Source: Nannocystis punicea (lineage in GTDB: Bacteria > Myxococcota_A > Polyangia > Nannocystales > Nannocystaceae). From it: a stretch of 64,000 nt of DNA. This document shows positions 7,182 through 19,449 of the stretch, piece by piece (position 1 is the first letter of the stretch; each line of letters opens with the position of its first letter). The notes beneath the pieces were generated by a model, which worked only from the letters and a program-made list of their open reading frames with translations, was not told where the DNA came from and made no database searches. The stretch is taken from positions 5,766,001 through 5,830,000 of the forward strand of contig NZ_CP114040.1 of NCBI RefSeq assembly GCF_026965555.1, in the 5' to 3' direction. Both the position numbers and the translations under genes were made by a program.

Positions 7182-8741
7182 GTGCAGCCGCGCCTCGCTC
7201 CCGTCCTCGCGCTCGGTCTCGCCTGCACCGCGCGGCCCGCCCCCGAGTCGCCGGCGCCTGCGGCCAGACCCGAGAGCCATGTCTCTCAGAACATGCCCGA
7301 AAAGTCAGCCATGCTCGAGGCCGGCGACCTCCCACCACCCGCTCCGGCCAGGGCCGAGCCGGAGACCCCGCCGCTGGCCCCGCTGGTCGTCGGCTCTGGC
7401 GCCCGGGTCGTCCTCGAGGTGCGCGGCTGGGAGGTCACCGCCCTGCCCGACCGCGTCGTCGTGCTGGCCGACGACTTCCTCCACCTCGGCGGCTACGATC
7501 CGCTCACCGGCGCCGAGCAGTGGCGGATCAAGGCCCAGGAGCGGGCCAGCGGCATGCACACGCTCTACCCGCTCGGCGAGCGGGTGCTCCTGCACGCTGG
7601 CCCCGACCTGATCGTCGTCGACGCCAAGAACGGCGCGGTGATCGGCCGTCACCCAGCCGGCGGCTTCAACGGCGGCGACGACAAGTGCCACCTGAGCCTG
7701 ATGCAGGGCCTCGATCACCGCTCGCGGCAGTACCTCACCTACGCGCCCGCGACCAGCGTGTGCGCGACCTCCTGCGAGTGCAGCTTCGTGCTGTTCCGCT
7801 GCGACACCGGCGAGCAGTACGGCACGCGCATGCACGGCAGCATCAGCCACGTCTATCACAGCCTCCGCGAGCCGCACGACAACGTCTGCTGGACCCCGCC
7901 GCGGCTGCTCGGCCGCGTCAAGGGCCGCACCCTGCTGGCGCTCGAGCAGGACGGCGGCCGCGGCTACGTCGCCAGCGCCGTCGACGACGCCGGCAAGACG
8001 CTGTGGCGCCGCCCCGAGCTCGGCGAGGCGATGCCCCGTTTCCGCCCGGTCGACGGTGACGCCGCGAGCGACACCTGCTGGTCCCTCGACGAGGTGGAGA
8101 TGACCGTGTGGACATGCTCCACCGGACAGATTCGCTGGCGCGCGCGTTGGCCCGAAGAGAGCGCCTACGTCCGCACCGACGCGCGCGCGCTCGGCGATCG
8201 CGTGCTGATCCGCCGCCGCTCCACGAGCGCCAGCACGGCCGAGCTGCGCGAGCTCGCCCGCGGCAAGACGCTGTGGCGACGCGAGCTCGCCCCCGATCGC
8301 GTCGCCATCACGCCCGGCGAGGATCCTGCCGAGCTCACGTGGGACACCCCGGTCACCTATGCCTGGCTCGACCCGGCCACCGGCAAGCCGCTCCGCGAGC
8401 TGGCGATCGCCAAGGACCACGCCCTGATCCGCGACCCCCGCGGCGGCTACCTCCGGATCGGCGGCACCGATCACACCGAGATCGACCGCGACGGGCGCCC
8501 GCTCAAGACTGTCCCGAAGGACATCCGCAAGGCGAGCCACATCGGCGAGCGCCTGCTCACCGTGAGCGACGAGCAACAGCTCGTCGTCCTGCGCCGCCCC
8601 GAGCTCGCGCCGGTGCTCACCACCAGCGGCAACTTCTACCCCGACGAGGCGACCGCCGCGCTCGGCCCGGCAGCGCTCCTGCTGATCGAGCACCGCGGTA
8701 GCGAGCCGCTGCGCCTCGTCCTCGTGCGCGCGATCGACTGA
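7182..8741 (+). CDS. PQQ-like beta-propeller lipoprotein
   Basis: A 519-residue lipoprotein whose signal peptide (MQPRLAPVLALGLAC) starts at a GTG, the only start in this frame that puts a proper lipobox near the N-terminus; in-frame ATGs upstream would bury it. The mature part has an acidic, Pro-rich linker followed by repeating units in which G-x-x-L-W-R (KTLWRR appears twice) alternates with short strands. That is the signature of PQQ-like or outer-membrane-assembly (BamB-like) propellers. Two close Cys pairs (CATSCEC) are unusual. The linker contains two units of the 14-bp repeat, giving HVSQNMPEKS. The partner is unknown, and a scaffold or assembly role is only inferred from the fold. 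Confidence 0.7.
   Translation: MQPRLAPVLALGLACTARPAPESPAPAARPESHVSQNMPEKSAMLEAGDLPPPAPARAEPETPPLAPLVVGSGARVVLEVRGWEVTALPDRVVVLADDFLHLGGYDPLTGAEQWRIKAQERASGMHTLYPLGERVLLHAGPDLIVVDAKNGAVIGRHPAGGFNGGDDKCHLSLMQGLDHRSRQYLTYAPATSVCATSCECSFVLFRCDTGEQYGTRMHGSISHVYHSLREPHDNVCWTPPRLLGRVKGRTLLALEQDGGRGYVASAVDDAGKTLWRRPELGEAMPRFRPVDGDAASDTCWSLDEVEMTVWTCSTGQIRWRARWPEESAYVRTDARALGDRVLIRRRSTSASTAELRELARGKTLWRRELAPDRVAITPGEDPAELTWDTPVTYAWLDPATGKPLRELAIAKDHALIRDPRGGYLRIGGTDHTEIDRDGRPLKTVPKDIRKASHIGERLLTVSDEQQLVVLRRPELAPVLTTSGNFYPDEATAALGPAALLLIEHRGSEPLRLVLVRAID
7278..7306. repeat. 14-bp repeat, two units inside the propeller lipoprotein gene
   Basis: CATGTCTCTCAGAA and CATGCCCGAAAAGT follow each other exactly and are trailed by CAG. 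They fall in the flexible linker just after the lipid-anchored N-terminus, where extra residues should be tolerated. Confidence 0.75.
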
Positions 8742-9000
8742 GCGGCTCGCCGCCCGCGGGACGCATCTCCGCGCCTGGGCACGCTTCTCGGCGGAACACG
8801 AAGGTCCGGAAACGAACCTCGCAGATCCCCGACCTCCGGCGGCCGCCCATGGCCACGCTCCGCGGACGTTTGGAGACGCACGACCCGGCAATGGAACGCG
8901 GCACCGGTCGCAGCCGTCGAGCGAGGCGTGGAGCTCCCAACCTCAGCCCGTCCGATCCGGATTCACCTCGCACTGCGGAGACCGGCGTACGACCGTCGTG

Positions 9001-9270
9001 ATGCGCTACGAGGTGGTCCAGGTGCTCTCGGGGACTTATCCCGCGCGAGAGCTCTACGCCGCTCATCATTGCCCCGAGCTGATCCCCACGCGCTGCCGGG
9101 ACGTCGCCGGCGGTCCGATCGAGCAGTTCGAAGCGGGCGCGGTCCACCACCTCCGGCTCGACCGAAAGAGCAGCACCAGGACCCTCACCGATGCATTCTC
9201 CGACAAGAGCCTCCCGCGCTACGTCGTGGGCTGCGCCAATCTCTCGCAGTCGAGCGAACCAGTCGGGTGA
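9001..9270 (+). CDS. Possible small hypothetical protein
   Basis: An open frame of 89 residues with a balanced composition (MRYEVVQVLSGTYPARELYA) that looks more like protein than the surrounding frames. It has two Cys-containing segments (AHHCPEL, TRCRD) and no membrane segment. There is no clear ribosome binding site and no recognised family. It lies in a stretch of about 700 bases between the propeller lipoprotein and an opposite-strand hypothetical gene. It may be a decayed fragment; the flanks 8742-9000 and 9271-9461 show nothing else. Confidence 0.3.
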   Translation: MRYEVVQVLSGTYPARELYAAHHCPELIPTRCRDVAGGPIEQFEAGAVHHLRLDRKSSTRTLTDAFSDKSLPRYVVGCANLSQSSEPVG

Positions 9271-9461
9271 CCGCTCCCAGCCCTCGGCGATGCTCTCGGT
9301 GCTCCGCAGCGCAACGACCGTCCCCTGGCGTCTAGCGAGAGACTTCCTGGCGCGACGGACCGGAGCATGCGGGGCTCAGCGAGGCTTACAGCGGACCGCA
9401 TGAGTCTGCGGTCCGGAGGTCGACTGCTCCATCGAGCGGTGAGCGGCGGCAGGCCACGCGC

Positions 9462-9827
9462 TCATGACGGTCGACGAGCGGATGCGTTCGGCTGGGCCGG
9501 GGCTGCAACCGAGGTCGCAGCCGCCGGCAAGCCTTCCTGCGCCGCCGACCGCGCCTGGGTGACCTCTCGCAACGCGGCGATCAACGGCTCGACGTCGTCG
9601 AGCGAGACCTGAGCGTCCGCGGGCGACCGCTGGCGGATCCGCAGCAACTTGTCGCGACGCGACAGAATCGTCTCGAGCATCGGTCCCAGGTCGGCTGCCG
9701 CGAACCAGCTGTCGGTAAGGTGCATCGACCCGAGGGGCGCGACCAGGAATTCGCCCTCGCGGCGCCACCCGAGCGCCTGCAGTCGGCGGCGCAGCCGGGC
9801 CCCCTGGGCCTCTTCCGTGTCGGCCAT
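9462..9827 (-). CDS. Hypothetical helical protein
   Basis: A 121-residue cytoplasmic-looking protein. After a charged N-terminus (MADTEEAQGARLRRRLQALG) comes a stretch with LVAPLGSMHLTDSWF, then an amphipathic helical region (ADLGPMLETILSRRDKLL, VEPLIAALREV) and an Ala/Pro-rich tail. There is no signal peptide. Residue balance is better than in competing frames on either strand, which is the main reason to accept it. The upstream region (9828-10173) holds no other gene apart from two 14-bp repeat units. Function unknown. Confidence 0.45.
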   Translation of the reverse strand: MADTEEAQGARLRRRLQALGWRREGEFLVAPLGSMHLTDSWFAAADLGPMLETILSRRDKLLRIRQRSPADAQVSLDDVEPLIAALREVTQARSAAQEGLPAAATSVAAPAQPNASARRPS

Positions 9828-10051
9828 CCCCCTCGACTGTACTCCGAGGACGTCTCGAGCGCCGGCCTCGTCGAGCTGAAGCAGCCAAGTCTGCTGAAGT
9901 TGCTCGCCGGCTCGCGGCCGCTGGACGACCTCACCGCCGCACCGTCGCCGCGCTCACCCGGAAGAAGACGCGCAAGCTGCGGCTGGCCCGGCAGCAGCTG
10001 GGCTCTGCGCGGGCCTCTCCGCGCCGCGCGCCTCCGGGCCGGCACCAGGTG

Positions 10052-10079
10052 CCTGTCCCTTGGACCATGTTGGCCCCGA
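10052..10079. repeat. 14-bp repeat, two units, intergenic
   Basis: CCTGTCCCTTGGAC followed by CATGTTGGCCCCGA, in phase, about 95 bases upstream of the metallophosphoesterase start. This is the last copy before a repeat-free stretch that runs to about 16.4 kb. Confidence 0.6.
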
Positions 10080-10173
10080 CGACCTCCCCACCCCGGCGCG
10101 CGCACCCGTGCGCAGCCTCCGCAGGGGCAGACGCGCGTCGGATCTGGCCGCCGCCCTGCTAAACCAGCAACCG

Positions 10174-11343
10174 ATGTCGGTCAGCCGGATGCTCGTGTTC
10201 CTCGGGCTCGTCCTCGCCGTGTCCGCGGGGATTCACTACTACCTCTGGGCCCGGCTCGTGCGCGACATCGGCTGGCCTGCGCCCTGGGGTCGGGTCCTCG
10301 GCTGGGGCGTCCTGGCGCTCGCCGTCGCCTTCCCGCTGTTCCAGCTGGCCGGGCGGTCGCTCCCGCGGGAGGTCGCCAGCCCGATCTCCTGGGTCGTCTA
10401 CAGCTGGCTCGGCCTGATGTTCCTCCTGTTCGTCCTGCTGATCCCGGCGGACCTCGTCCGCGGGGTCGCGTGGCTGATCGAGCGGCTCGCGGGGACCCCG
10501 GCCGATCCGGCGCGGCGGCAATTCCTGGCCCGGCTGTTCGGCGGTCTCGTCGGCGCCGGCGCGCTCGGGGCCGCCGGCTACGGCATCTGGTCGGTCATGC
10601 GGCCGATCGCGGTCAAGCCGGTCAAGGTCCCGCTGGCCAACCTCCCCGATCCGTTCGCCGGCTTCGTCATCGCCCAGATCACCGACGTGCACGTCGGCCC
10701 CACCATCGGCCGCGCCTTCCTGGAGGAGTTGGTCGAGAAGACCAACGCCATGCAGCCCGACGTCGTCGCCATCACCGGCGACCTCGTCGACGGCACCGTC
10801 GCCCGTCTCGGTCCGCTGCTCGAGCCGCTCTCGCGGCTCAAGGCCCGGCACGGGGTCTACTTCGTCACCGGCAACCACGAGTACTTCTCCGGCGCGGCCG
10901 AATGGGTCGCTCACCTCGCCACCCTCGGAGTGCGGGTCCTGCGCAATGAGCGGGTCAGCATCGAGAAGGACGGCGCCGCGCTGGACCTGGTCGGCATCGA
11001 CGACCCCACCGGCGGCAACTTCTTGCCCGACCACGGCCCCGACCTCGCAGGGGCGCTGGCCGGCCGCGATCCCTCGCGCCTGCTCCTCCTCCTCGCCCAT
11101 CAGCCGCGCCAGGTCCACGAGGCCGCGGAGCACGGCGTCGCCCTGCAGCTGTCGGGGCACACCCACGGCGGCCAGATCTTCCCCTTCAACTTCCTCGTGC
11201 CGCTGCAGCAGCCGTTCGTGGCCGGGCTTCACCGCGTCCGCGACACCGCCATCTACGTCAGCCGCGGCACCGGTTACTGGGGCCCGCCGATGCGCGTCGG
11301 CGCGCCGGCCGAGCTGACCCGGATCGAGCTCGCCCGCGCGTGA
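10174..11343 (+). CDS. Membrane-anchored metallophosphoesterase (YaeI/YkuE-like)
   Basis: A 389-residue protein with three or four hydrophobic segments in the first 150 residues, then a calcineurin-like phosphoesterase domain. The metal ligands are in order: ITDVHVG (D-x-H), GDLVDG, GNHEY, and SGHTHGGQ. Members with this layout include E. coli YaeI and B. subtilis YkuE, some of which hydrolyse lipid A-type or other phosphodiesters at the membrane; the substrate here is unknown. The ATG at 10174 has no obvious ribosome binding site, and an alternative Met lies five codons in. The gene is followed after 250 bases by the Ser/Thr kinase gene on the same strand. The domain is complete and its ligands intact. 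Confidence 0.85.
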   Translation: MSVSRMLVFLGLVLAVSAGIHYYLWARLVRDIGWPAPWGRVLGWGVLALAVAFPLFQLAGRSLPREVASPISWVVYSWLGLMFLLFVLLIPADLVRGVAWLIERLAGTPADPARRQFLARLFGGLVGAGALGAAGYGIWSVMRPIAVKPVKVPLANLPDPFAGFVIAQITDVHVGPTIGRAFLEELVEKTNAMQPDVVAITGDLVDGTVARLGPLLEPLSRLKARHGVYFVTGNHEYFSGAAEWVAHLATLGVRVLRNERVSIEKDGAALDLVGIDDPTGGNFLPDHGPDLAGALAGRDPSRLLLLLAHQPRQVHEAAEHGVALQLSGHTHGGQIFPFNFLVPLQQPFVAGLHRVRDTAIYVSRGTGYWGPPMRVGAPAELTRIELARA

Positions 11344-11596
11344 ACGTCCATGGGGGCCAGAGGCCTCACCCTCGGTCCAGGCCGAGATCGCTTGCTTGGA
11401 ATTGCGGCAACCCAGGCGGAGGCCCCGCTTGTCAGCGTCCTGAGCCGCCTGGGTCCAACAGGCCGCAAGGGGGCAAATGTCCCACATTCGGGTGTGCGGC
11501 GTTGTTCGCACCCCCCGTGATCCGGTCGACCCCGCTCCTCGGGTCGGAGTGGGACGTACCTGTGACCGGAGTCATACTGAAGGGCTGCTCCGCCCG

Positions 11597-14959
<3,363 letters not shown>

Positions 14960-15062
14960 AAACACCGGCTCACGCGGCGAGTGTGGGCGCGGATCACATC
15001 CATCCACCGATCGGGCTTGAAAGCGGCCCGACACTGCATAGAGAGGTGGTGGAGGGATTGTT

Positions 15063-16046
15063 GTGAAATCAAGAAACTGTCATGGAATCCGCGCTACGAT
15101 GGGCTTTTGCGGACTGCTCGCCGCCTGTGACATTGATAAGACGTTGATAGCGGACGACTCTGGTGTCATCAATCCTCGAATCGGCGAAAAGGGCTCGAGT
15201 TGTCCGATCTGGCAGTGCGGATTCAATGCCGCGGAGGTGTTCGGCGGCTCGATCCACGAGCTCCACCTCGGGGGGAAGGCCAACGCGGCCGGGCTGCAGC
15301 TCTTGAAGGTCGCGCCCGGTCCTGCGGCCGCGGCCGGCGGGTTCGAGCGGCTGGGCGTCGTCGGCGACGCCTTCGTCCTCCGCGACGCCAGCGGCGCCGT
15401 GCTCGCCGGCCCGGCCCTGGTCGGCACGCGCCTCTATCTGGGGTTGAACGGCCAGCCGTTCGCTACCGTGATGATCGCCTCCCACGATCGCGTGGCCCGC
15501 TGGGCCGACGGCGCGCCCGACGTCGACGCCTACGGCCTCGTCTATATCGACGGTAATCACATCGAGCGGAATGTTTGCACCGGGTATCATAATTCGCCGC
15601 GGGCCCCGATCGCCCTGGTCCTGGGCGGCGAGACCTACGACATGGACGCCAAGGAGGTCCGCCCGGACCCCGAGCAGCAGTGGTTCAGCATCGCCTGCGC
15701 CGGCTCGGCCGCGGCCAAGCTGTCGCTCCTCGGCTACGGCCCCCAGAGCAGCAAGACCACCCCCGCGCGGCGTCAGGCGACCCTCAAGATGATCACCGCC
15801 GATTATTGCGGCGACGGTCACAGCTACACCGTGGACGGCACTCCGATCCAGTGGGAGAACGTCACGGGGACGGTGGGCCTCACCGCCGAGCCGGCCGCGA
15901 TCGAGGCCGTGTGGACCGCCGACGGCGCCCTCTGCCTCGACGAGGCGCGGATCGCCGGGACCGAGATCGATTGCACGCTGCCGCGCTGCGGCCAGTACGA
16001 CCTCGCCGACGGCGAGTGGATCACGTACGTCCCCATGGTGCAGTGA
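15063..16046 (+). CDS. ADYC-domain lipoprotein
   Basis: A 327-residue secreted protein with the signature MITADYCGDGHSYT, the motif for which the ADYC domain of myxobacterial secreted proteins is named. The N-terminal hydrophobic stretch ends in LLAAC, a lipobox. The mature part has Cys pairs (SSCPIWQCGFN, CTLPRCGQY). The GTG at 15063 has GGAGGG eight bases upstream, a strong ribosome binding site. The first 40 codons are less GC-rich than the rest. The domain's function is not established. It is followed closely by the acyl-CoA ligase gene on the same strand (39 bases). Confidence 0.85.
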   Translation: MKSRNCHGIRATMGFCGLLAACDIDKTLIADDSGVINPRIGEKGSSCPIWQCGFNAAEVFGGSIHELHLGGKANAAGLQLLKVAPGPAAAAGGFERLGVVGDAFVLRDASGAVLAGPALVGTRLYLGLNGQPFATVMIASHDRVARWADGAPDVDAYGLVYIDGNHIERNVCTGYHNSPRAPIALVLGGETYDMDAKEVRPDPEQQWFSIACAGSAAAKLSLLGYGPQSSKTTPARRQATLKMITADYCGDGHSYTVDGTPIQWENVTGTVGLTAEPAAIEAVWTADGALCLDEARIAGTEIDCTLPRCGQYDLADGEWITYVPMVQ

Positions 16047-16085
16047 CTTGCAAGCGGGGCCGGGATTTGCGACACGCATCCGGGC

Positions 16086-17552
16086 GTGGAACCCCTCTTC
16101 CCCTGCCTCGCGGACCCTGACGGCCGGCTGGTGCTCACCGTCGGCGAAGACAGCTACACCGACCGCCAGCTCCTCGCCGCCGCGCGCCGCCACGCCCTGG
16201 CGCTCGCCCGCGCCGGCGTCGGCCCCGGCGACCGCGTCGGCGTGTGGACCCAGCCGCACCTCGGCACCGTCGTCGCCCTGGTCGGCGGCGCCCTCGCCGG
16301 CGTCGTCACCGTCCCGCTGAACCCCCGGCTCGGCGAGCGCGAGTGCTCCCACATCGCCGCCGACGCGGCCCCGCGCTGCTGCTTCGCCGCCCGCCCCGAC
16401 GAGTGCCCCGACGGCCCGCTCGGCCGCGCTCTGCCTATCGTGGAAGACATGTCCGAAGAGGCATGCCCCGAAGGCCAGAGAAGCTTCGACCGCGCCGACG
16501 ACCGCCCGCTCCTCCTCATCTACACCTCGGGCACCACCGGCGCGCCCAAGGGGGCCGTCCTCACCGCCGCGGGCGTGGCCGCCAACATCGACGGCCTGGC
16601 GCGCGCGTGGGCGTGGACGGCCGCCGACACCGTCGTCCACGCCTTGCCGCTGTTCCACGTCCACGGCCTCGTCCTCGGCCTGTTCGGCAGCCTGCGGATC
16701 GGCGGCCGCTTGCACTGGCAGCCGCGCTTCGACCCGGCCGCGCTCGCGGCGGCCGTCCGCGGCGGCGGGATGCTGTTCGCGGTGCCGACCATGTACGTCC
16801 GCCTCGCCGAGCTGGCCGAGCGCGATCCCTCCGTCGCCGCCGAGCTCGCGGCCGCGCGCCTCCTGATCTCGGGCTCGGCCGCCCTGTCCGCGCGCGAGCA
16901 CCGACGGCTCGCCGCCCTCACCGGTCGCGGCGTCTACGAGCGCTACGGCCTCACCGAGACCCTGATCGTGTGCGCCGTCCCGACCTCGGGCCCGCCGCGC
17001 CCCGGTCTCGTCGGTCCGCCCCTCCCCGGCGTCGAGGTCCGACTCGTCGACGACCAGCGGCGCCCGCTCGACGCGGCCGACGACGCCACTCTCGGCGAGA
17101 TCGCAGTGCGTGGCCCCAGCGTGTTCGCCGGCTACCTCGGGCGCCCCGACGCCACCGCCGCGGTGCGCGACGCCGACGGGTGGTTTTACACCGGCGACCT
17201 CGCCACCCGCACCCCCGACGGCGCCTACCGGATCGTCGGTCGTCGCGCCACGGACCTGATCAAGAGCGGCGGGTTCAAGATCGGCGCCGGCGAGATCGAG
17301 ACCTGTCTCCTCGAACACCCCGACGTCCTCGAGGTCGCGGTGATCGGTGTGCCCGACGACGACCTGGGCGAGCGGATCGTCGCCTTCGTGGTCGTCCGCG
17401 ATCCGGCGCGCGCCCCGCTCGGCGAGCAGCTCATCGACCACGTCGCTCGGGCGCTGGCCCCGCACAAGCGCCCGCGCGACGTCCGGTTCGTCGAAGCCCT
17501 GCCTCGCAACGCGATGGGCAAGGTGATCAAGGCCCAGCTCAGCCGCCCCTGA
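16086..17552 (+). CDS. AMP-forming acyl-CoA ligase, possibly malonyl-CoA synthetase-like
   Basis: A 488-residue ANL-superfamily enzyme that would activate a carboxylic acid with ATP and CoA. Motifs in order: IYTSGTTGAPKG (P-loop), LPLFHVHGL, YERYGLTET, GWFYTGDLA, the hinge GRRATDLIKSGG, and the C-terminal Lys in PRNAMGKV. LPLFHVHG and the compact length resemble MatB malonyl-CoA synthetases, but short-chain acyl-CoA synthetases look alike. The start is GTG at 16086 with no good ribosome binding site. A 14-bp repeat pair adds EDMSEEACPEGQ before the P-loop, where homologues vary. The last 14 bases overlap the convergent gene. Confidence 0.8.
   Translation: MEPLFPCLADPDGRLVLTVGEDSYTDRQLLAAARRHALALARAGVGPGDRVGVWTQPHLGTVVALVGGALAGVVTVPLNPRLGERECSHIAADAAPRCCFAARPDECPDGPLGRALPIVEDMSEEACPEGQRSFDRADDRPLLLIYTSGTTGAPKGAVLTAAGVAANIDGLARAWAWTAADTVVHALPLFHVHGLVLGLFGSLRIGGRLHWQPRFDPAALAAAVRGGGMLFAVPTMYVRLAELAERDPSVAAELAAARLLISGSAALSAREHRRLAALTGRGVYERYGLTETLIVCAVPTSGPPRPGLVGPPLPGVEVRLVDDQRRPLDAADDATLGEIAVRGPSVFAGYLGRPDATAAVRDADGWFYTGDLATRTPDGAYRIVGRRATDLIKSGGFKIGAGEIETCLLEHPDVLEVAVIGVPDDDLGERIVAFVVVRDPARAPLGEQLIDHVARALAPHKRPRDVRFVEALPRNAMGKVIKAQLSRP
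16448..16478. repeat. 14-bp repeat, two units inside the acyl-CoA ligase gene
   Basis: CATGTCCGAAGAGG and CATGCCCCGAAGGC in phase, followed by CAG. They encode part of the acidic loop that precedes the nucleotide-binding P-loop. Confidence 0.8.
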
Positions 17553-18012
17553 GGCACCCGACCTCACGGGCCACCGCCTCGATCACGGGCCCGTGCTGCG
17601 CCGCGATGTGGCGGTGCATCATCGCGTTGTACCCACGCGCGTGGCCGACCACCACCTCGTCGACCCCGCACGCGCCGACGTTGCGGTAGTCGATGTCGTA
17701 CTCGAAGCGCAGGCGCTCGGCCAGCTGCACGTGACAGGTCCGCGGTTGCTCGTACGACTCGAGCGCCAGCACGCCTCGGGCGAGATCGAGCGCAGCGTCG
17801 AGCGCTCCTTCATCCTCTGCGTCGACGGTGCTCATCCGCGGCGCGCGGCGCTCCAAACAAACAGGCGGACTGGACACCATCCAGCCCGCCTGCGGCTCAT
17901 CTTCGACTTGTTCGATCGTCTCGTGGCCGTGAGGGGCGCAATTGATCCCCGTGATCGCCACCGACATGCACACCGCCATCTCACCGATCCTTCGCAGCGC
18001 GCTCGCTCGCAT
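17539..18012 (-). CDS. Hypothetical secreted or lipid-anchored protein
   Basis: A 157-residue protein with an N-terminal hydrophobic segment ending in ITGINC, which could be a signal peptide with an atypical lipobox. The mature part has Cys residues (PPVCLERR, RTCHVQL, GACGVDE) and a balanced helical sequence (DAALDLARGVLAL). GGAGG lies eight bases before the ATG at 18012, so the start is well supported. Its 3' end overlaps the convergent acyl-CoA ligase gene by 14 bases, leaving no room for a shared terminator. No family recognised. Confidence 0.7.
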   Translation of the reverse strand: MRASALRRIGEMAVCMSVAITGINCAPHGHETIEQVEDEPQAGWMVSSPPVCLERRAPRMSTVDAEDEGALDAALDLARGVLALESYEQPRTCHVQLAERLRFEYDIDYRNVGACGVDEVVVGHARGYNAMMHRHIAAQHGPVIEAVAREVGCLRGG

Positions 18013-18113
18013 CGCACGTCCTCCGGGCGCCGAGACAACGATCCCTCGCCGCGGTTCCGACCCGTCTGCACGCGGGCGTGTGGCCGCTCGCCTCTGCCTG
18101 GTATCGTTCCGCC

Positions 18114-19361
18114 ATGCTTGGCCTGACCTGGATGCACCGCAGCGCCTGGCTCGCCGCCCTCGCCGGCGCCGGCGGCTGCCAGATCTCGAACCCGGCCTTC
18201 GGCCTCGACCCTGACACCCACGGCGGCAGCGACAGCGCCGGCATCAGCGCCAGCGAGGCCCAGACCGAACCTGTCCTCACGACCAGCAGCGAGCCGACCA
18301 CCGGCGTCCTGCCGACCACGGTCGAGCCCGGCACCGGGACCGACCCCGGCACCACCTTCAGCAGCGAGCCGCCGCTCACCTCGAGCAGCGACACCCACGA
18401 CACCGCCCCGAGCGGTTGCGGCGACGGCGTCCTCGATCCCGGCGAGGCGTGCGACGACGGCGACGGCATCGACACCAACGACTGCACCAACAAGTGCACC
18501 GAGGCCGAGTGCGGTGACGGCATCGTCCACGACGGCCACGAGGCGTGCGATGGCGGCGGCGTCGACGACGACCAGTGCACGGCGGCCTGCACCGTCCCCA
18601 AGTGCGGCGACGGCGTCGTCACGGCCTCGGAGCAGTGCGACGACGCCAACGACGACAACTTCGACGGCTGCTCCAATGATTGCACCTCCTCGTGCCAAAA
18701 CCGGGTGTTCGAGCCCGACCGCGAGGAGTGCGACCCGACCGACCCGGTGTTCGCCGAGCTCGACGCCCTGTGCACCAAGGAGTGCCGGCTCGACACCTGC
18801 TTCCGCATGACCAACACCGCCGAGGAGGACTTCGCGGGCCCGGACTGGTTCGACGCGTGCGCCAGCGCGGCGGGCGAGCGGATCGCCGTCCTCCTGCGCG
18901 ACCACGACGGCGTGCAGTACCTGCGGTTCGGGCTCAAGCCGCCGTCGAATTCCGACTGGACCCCGGCCAACATGACCTCCACCAAGTCGGCGGCCGACCA
19001 GTGGAAGTTCGACTATCACGATCGCAAGATCGTGCTGACCGACCTCCTCTTCGACAAGCCCGGGCCGTTCGTCGACGTCCTCTACGCCTTCGGCAAGACC
19101 GGCCAGCCCAAGGTCTCCGAGGCCGGCATCTGCCCCTCCAGCCTCGGCGACGGCTACGCCTTGGCGATCGCCTCCGAGGACGCGGAGACCCACGCGCGCG
19201 TCCTGCTGATGCCGTTCGCCGGCAAGTCGATGCCGCGCAACCTCGGCGGCTGGGCGGACGCGGGCGCGGGCGTCGAGCTCGCCTTCGACGGCGCCCCCAT
19301 GCCGCTGTGCGGCGAGGGCCCCGCCCCGTTCCTCGGCACCGTGGCGGTCGCGGTGTTCTGA
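18114..19361 (+). CDS. Cys-rich lipoprotein with CGDG/CDDG (DUF4215-type) repeats
   Basis: A 415-residue lipoprotein. The signal peptide ends in LAGAGGC, then follow about 75 residues of Ser/Thr/Pro linker and three Cys-rich repeats of the form C-G-D-G-x-x-x-x-G-E-x-C-D-D-G. Such repeats are very common in Myxococcota surface proteins. The C-terminal 200 residues form a separate domain with several Cys and an LRFGLKPPSN segment. The ATG at 18114 was chosen because it places the lipobox correctly; an earlier in-frame ATG at 18078 does not. A six-unit 14-bp array starts five bases after the stop. Confidence 0.8.
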   Translation: MLGLTWMHRSAWLAALAGAGGCQISNPAFGLDPDTHGGSDSAGISASEAQTEPVLTTSSEPTTGVLPTTVEPGTGTDPGTTFSSEPPLTSSSDTHDTAPSGCGDGVLDPGEACDDGDGIDTNDCTNKCTEAECGDGIVHDGHEACDGGGVDDDQCTAACTVPKCGDGVVTASEQCDDANDDNFDGCSNDCTSSCQNRVFEPDREECDPTDPVFAELDALCTKECRLDTCFRMTNTAEEDFAGPDWFDACASAAGERIAVLLRDHDGVQYLRFGLKPPSNSDWTPANMTSTKSAADQWKFDYHDRKIVLTDLLFDKPGPFVDVLYAFGKTGQPKVSEAGICPSSLGDGYALAIASEDAETHARVLLMPFAGKSMPRNLGGWADAGAGVELAFDGAPMPLCGEGPAPFLGTVAVAVF

Positions 19362-19365
19362 GGCG

Positions 19366-19449
19366 CATGCTCATCGGGACATGTCCGTACGGGCATGTCC
19401 CTGGCGACATTTCCGCAAGAACATGCTCTACGAGACATCCCCGGCGGGA
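19366..19449. repeat. 14-bp repeat array A (6 units)
   Basis: Six consecutive 14-bp units with no phase break, for example CATGTCCGTACGGG and CATGTCCCTGGCGA. The core is the palindrome GGACATGTCC and the four bases between cores vary. The array fills the space between two convergent genes and its last 22 bases code for the end of the minus-strand epimerase. Confidence 0.9.
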
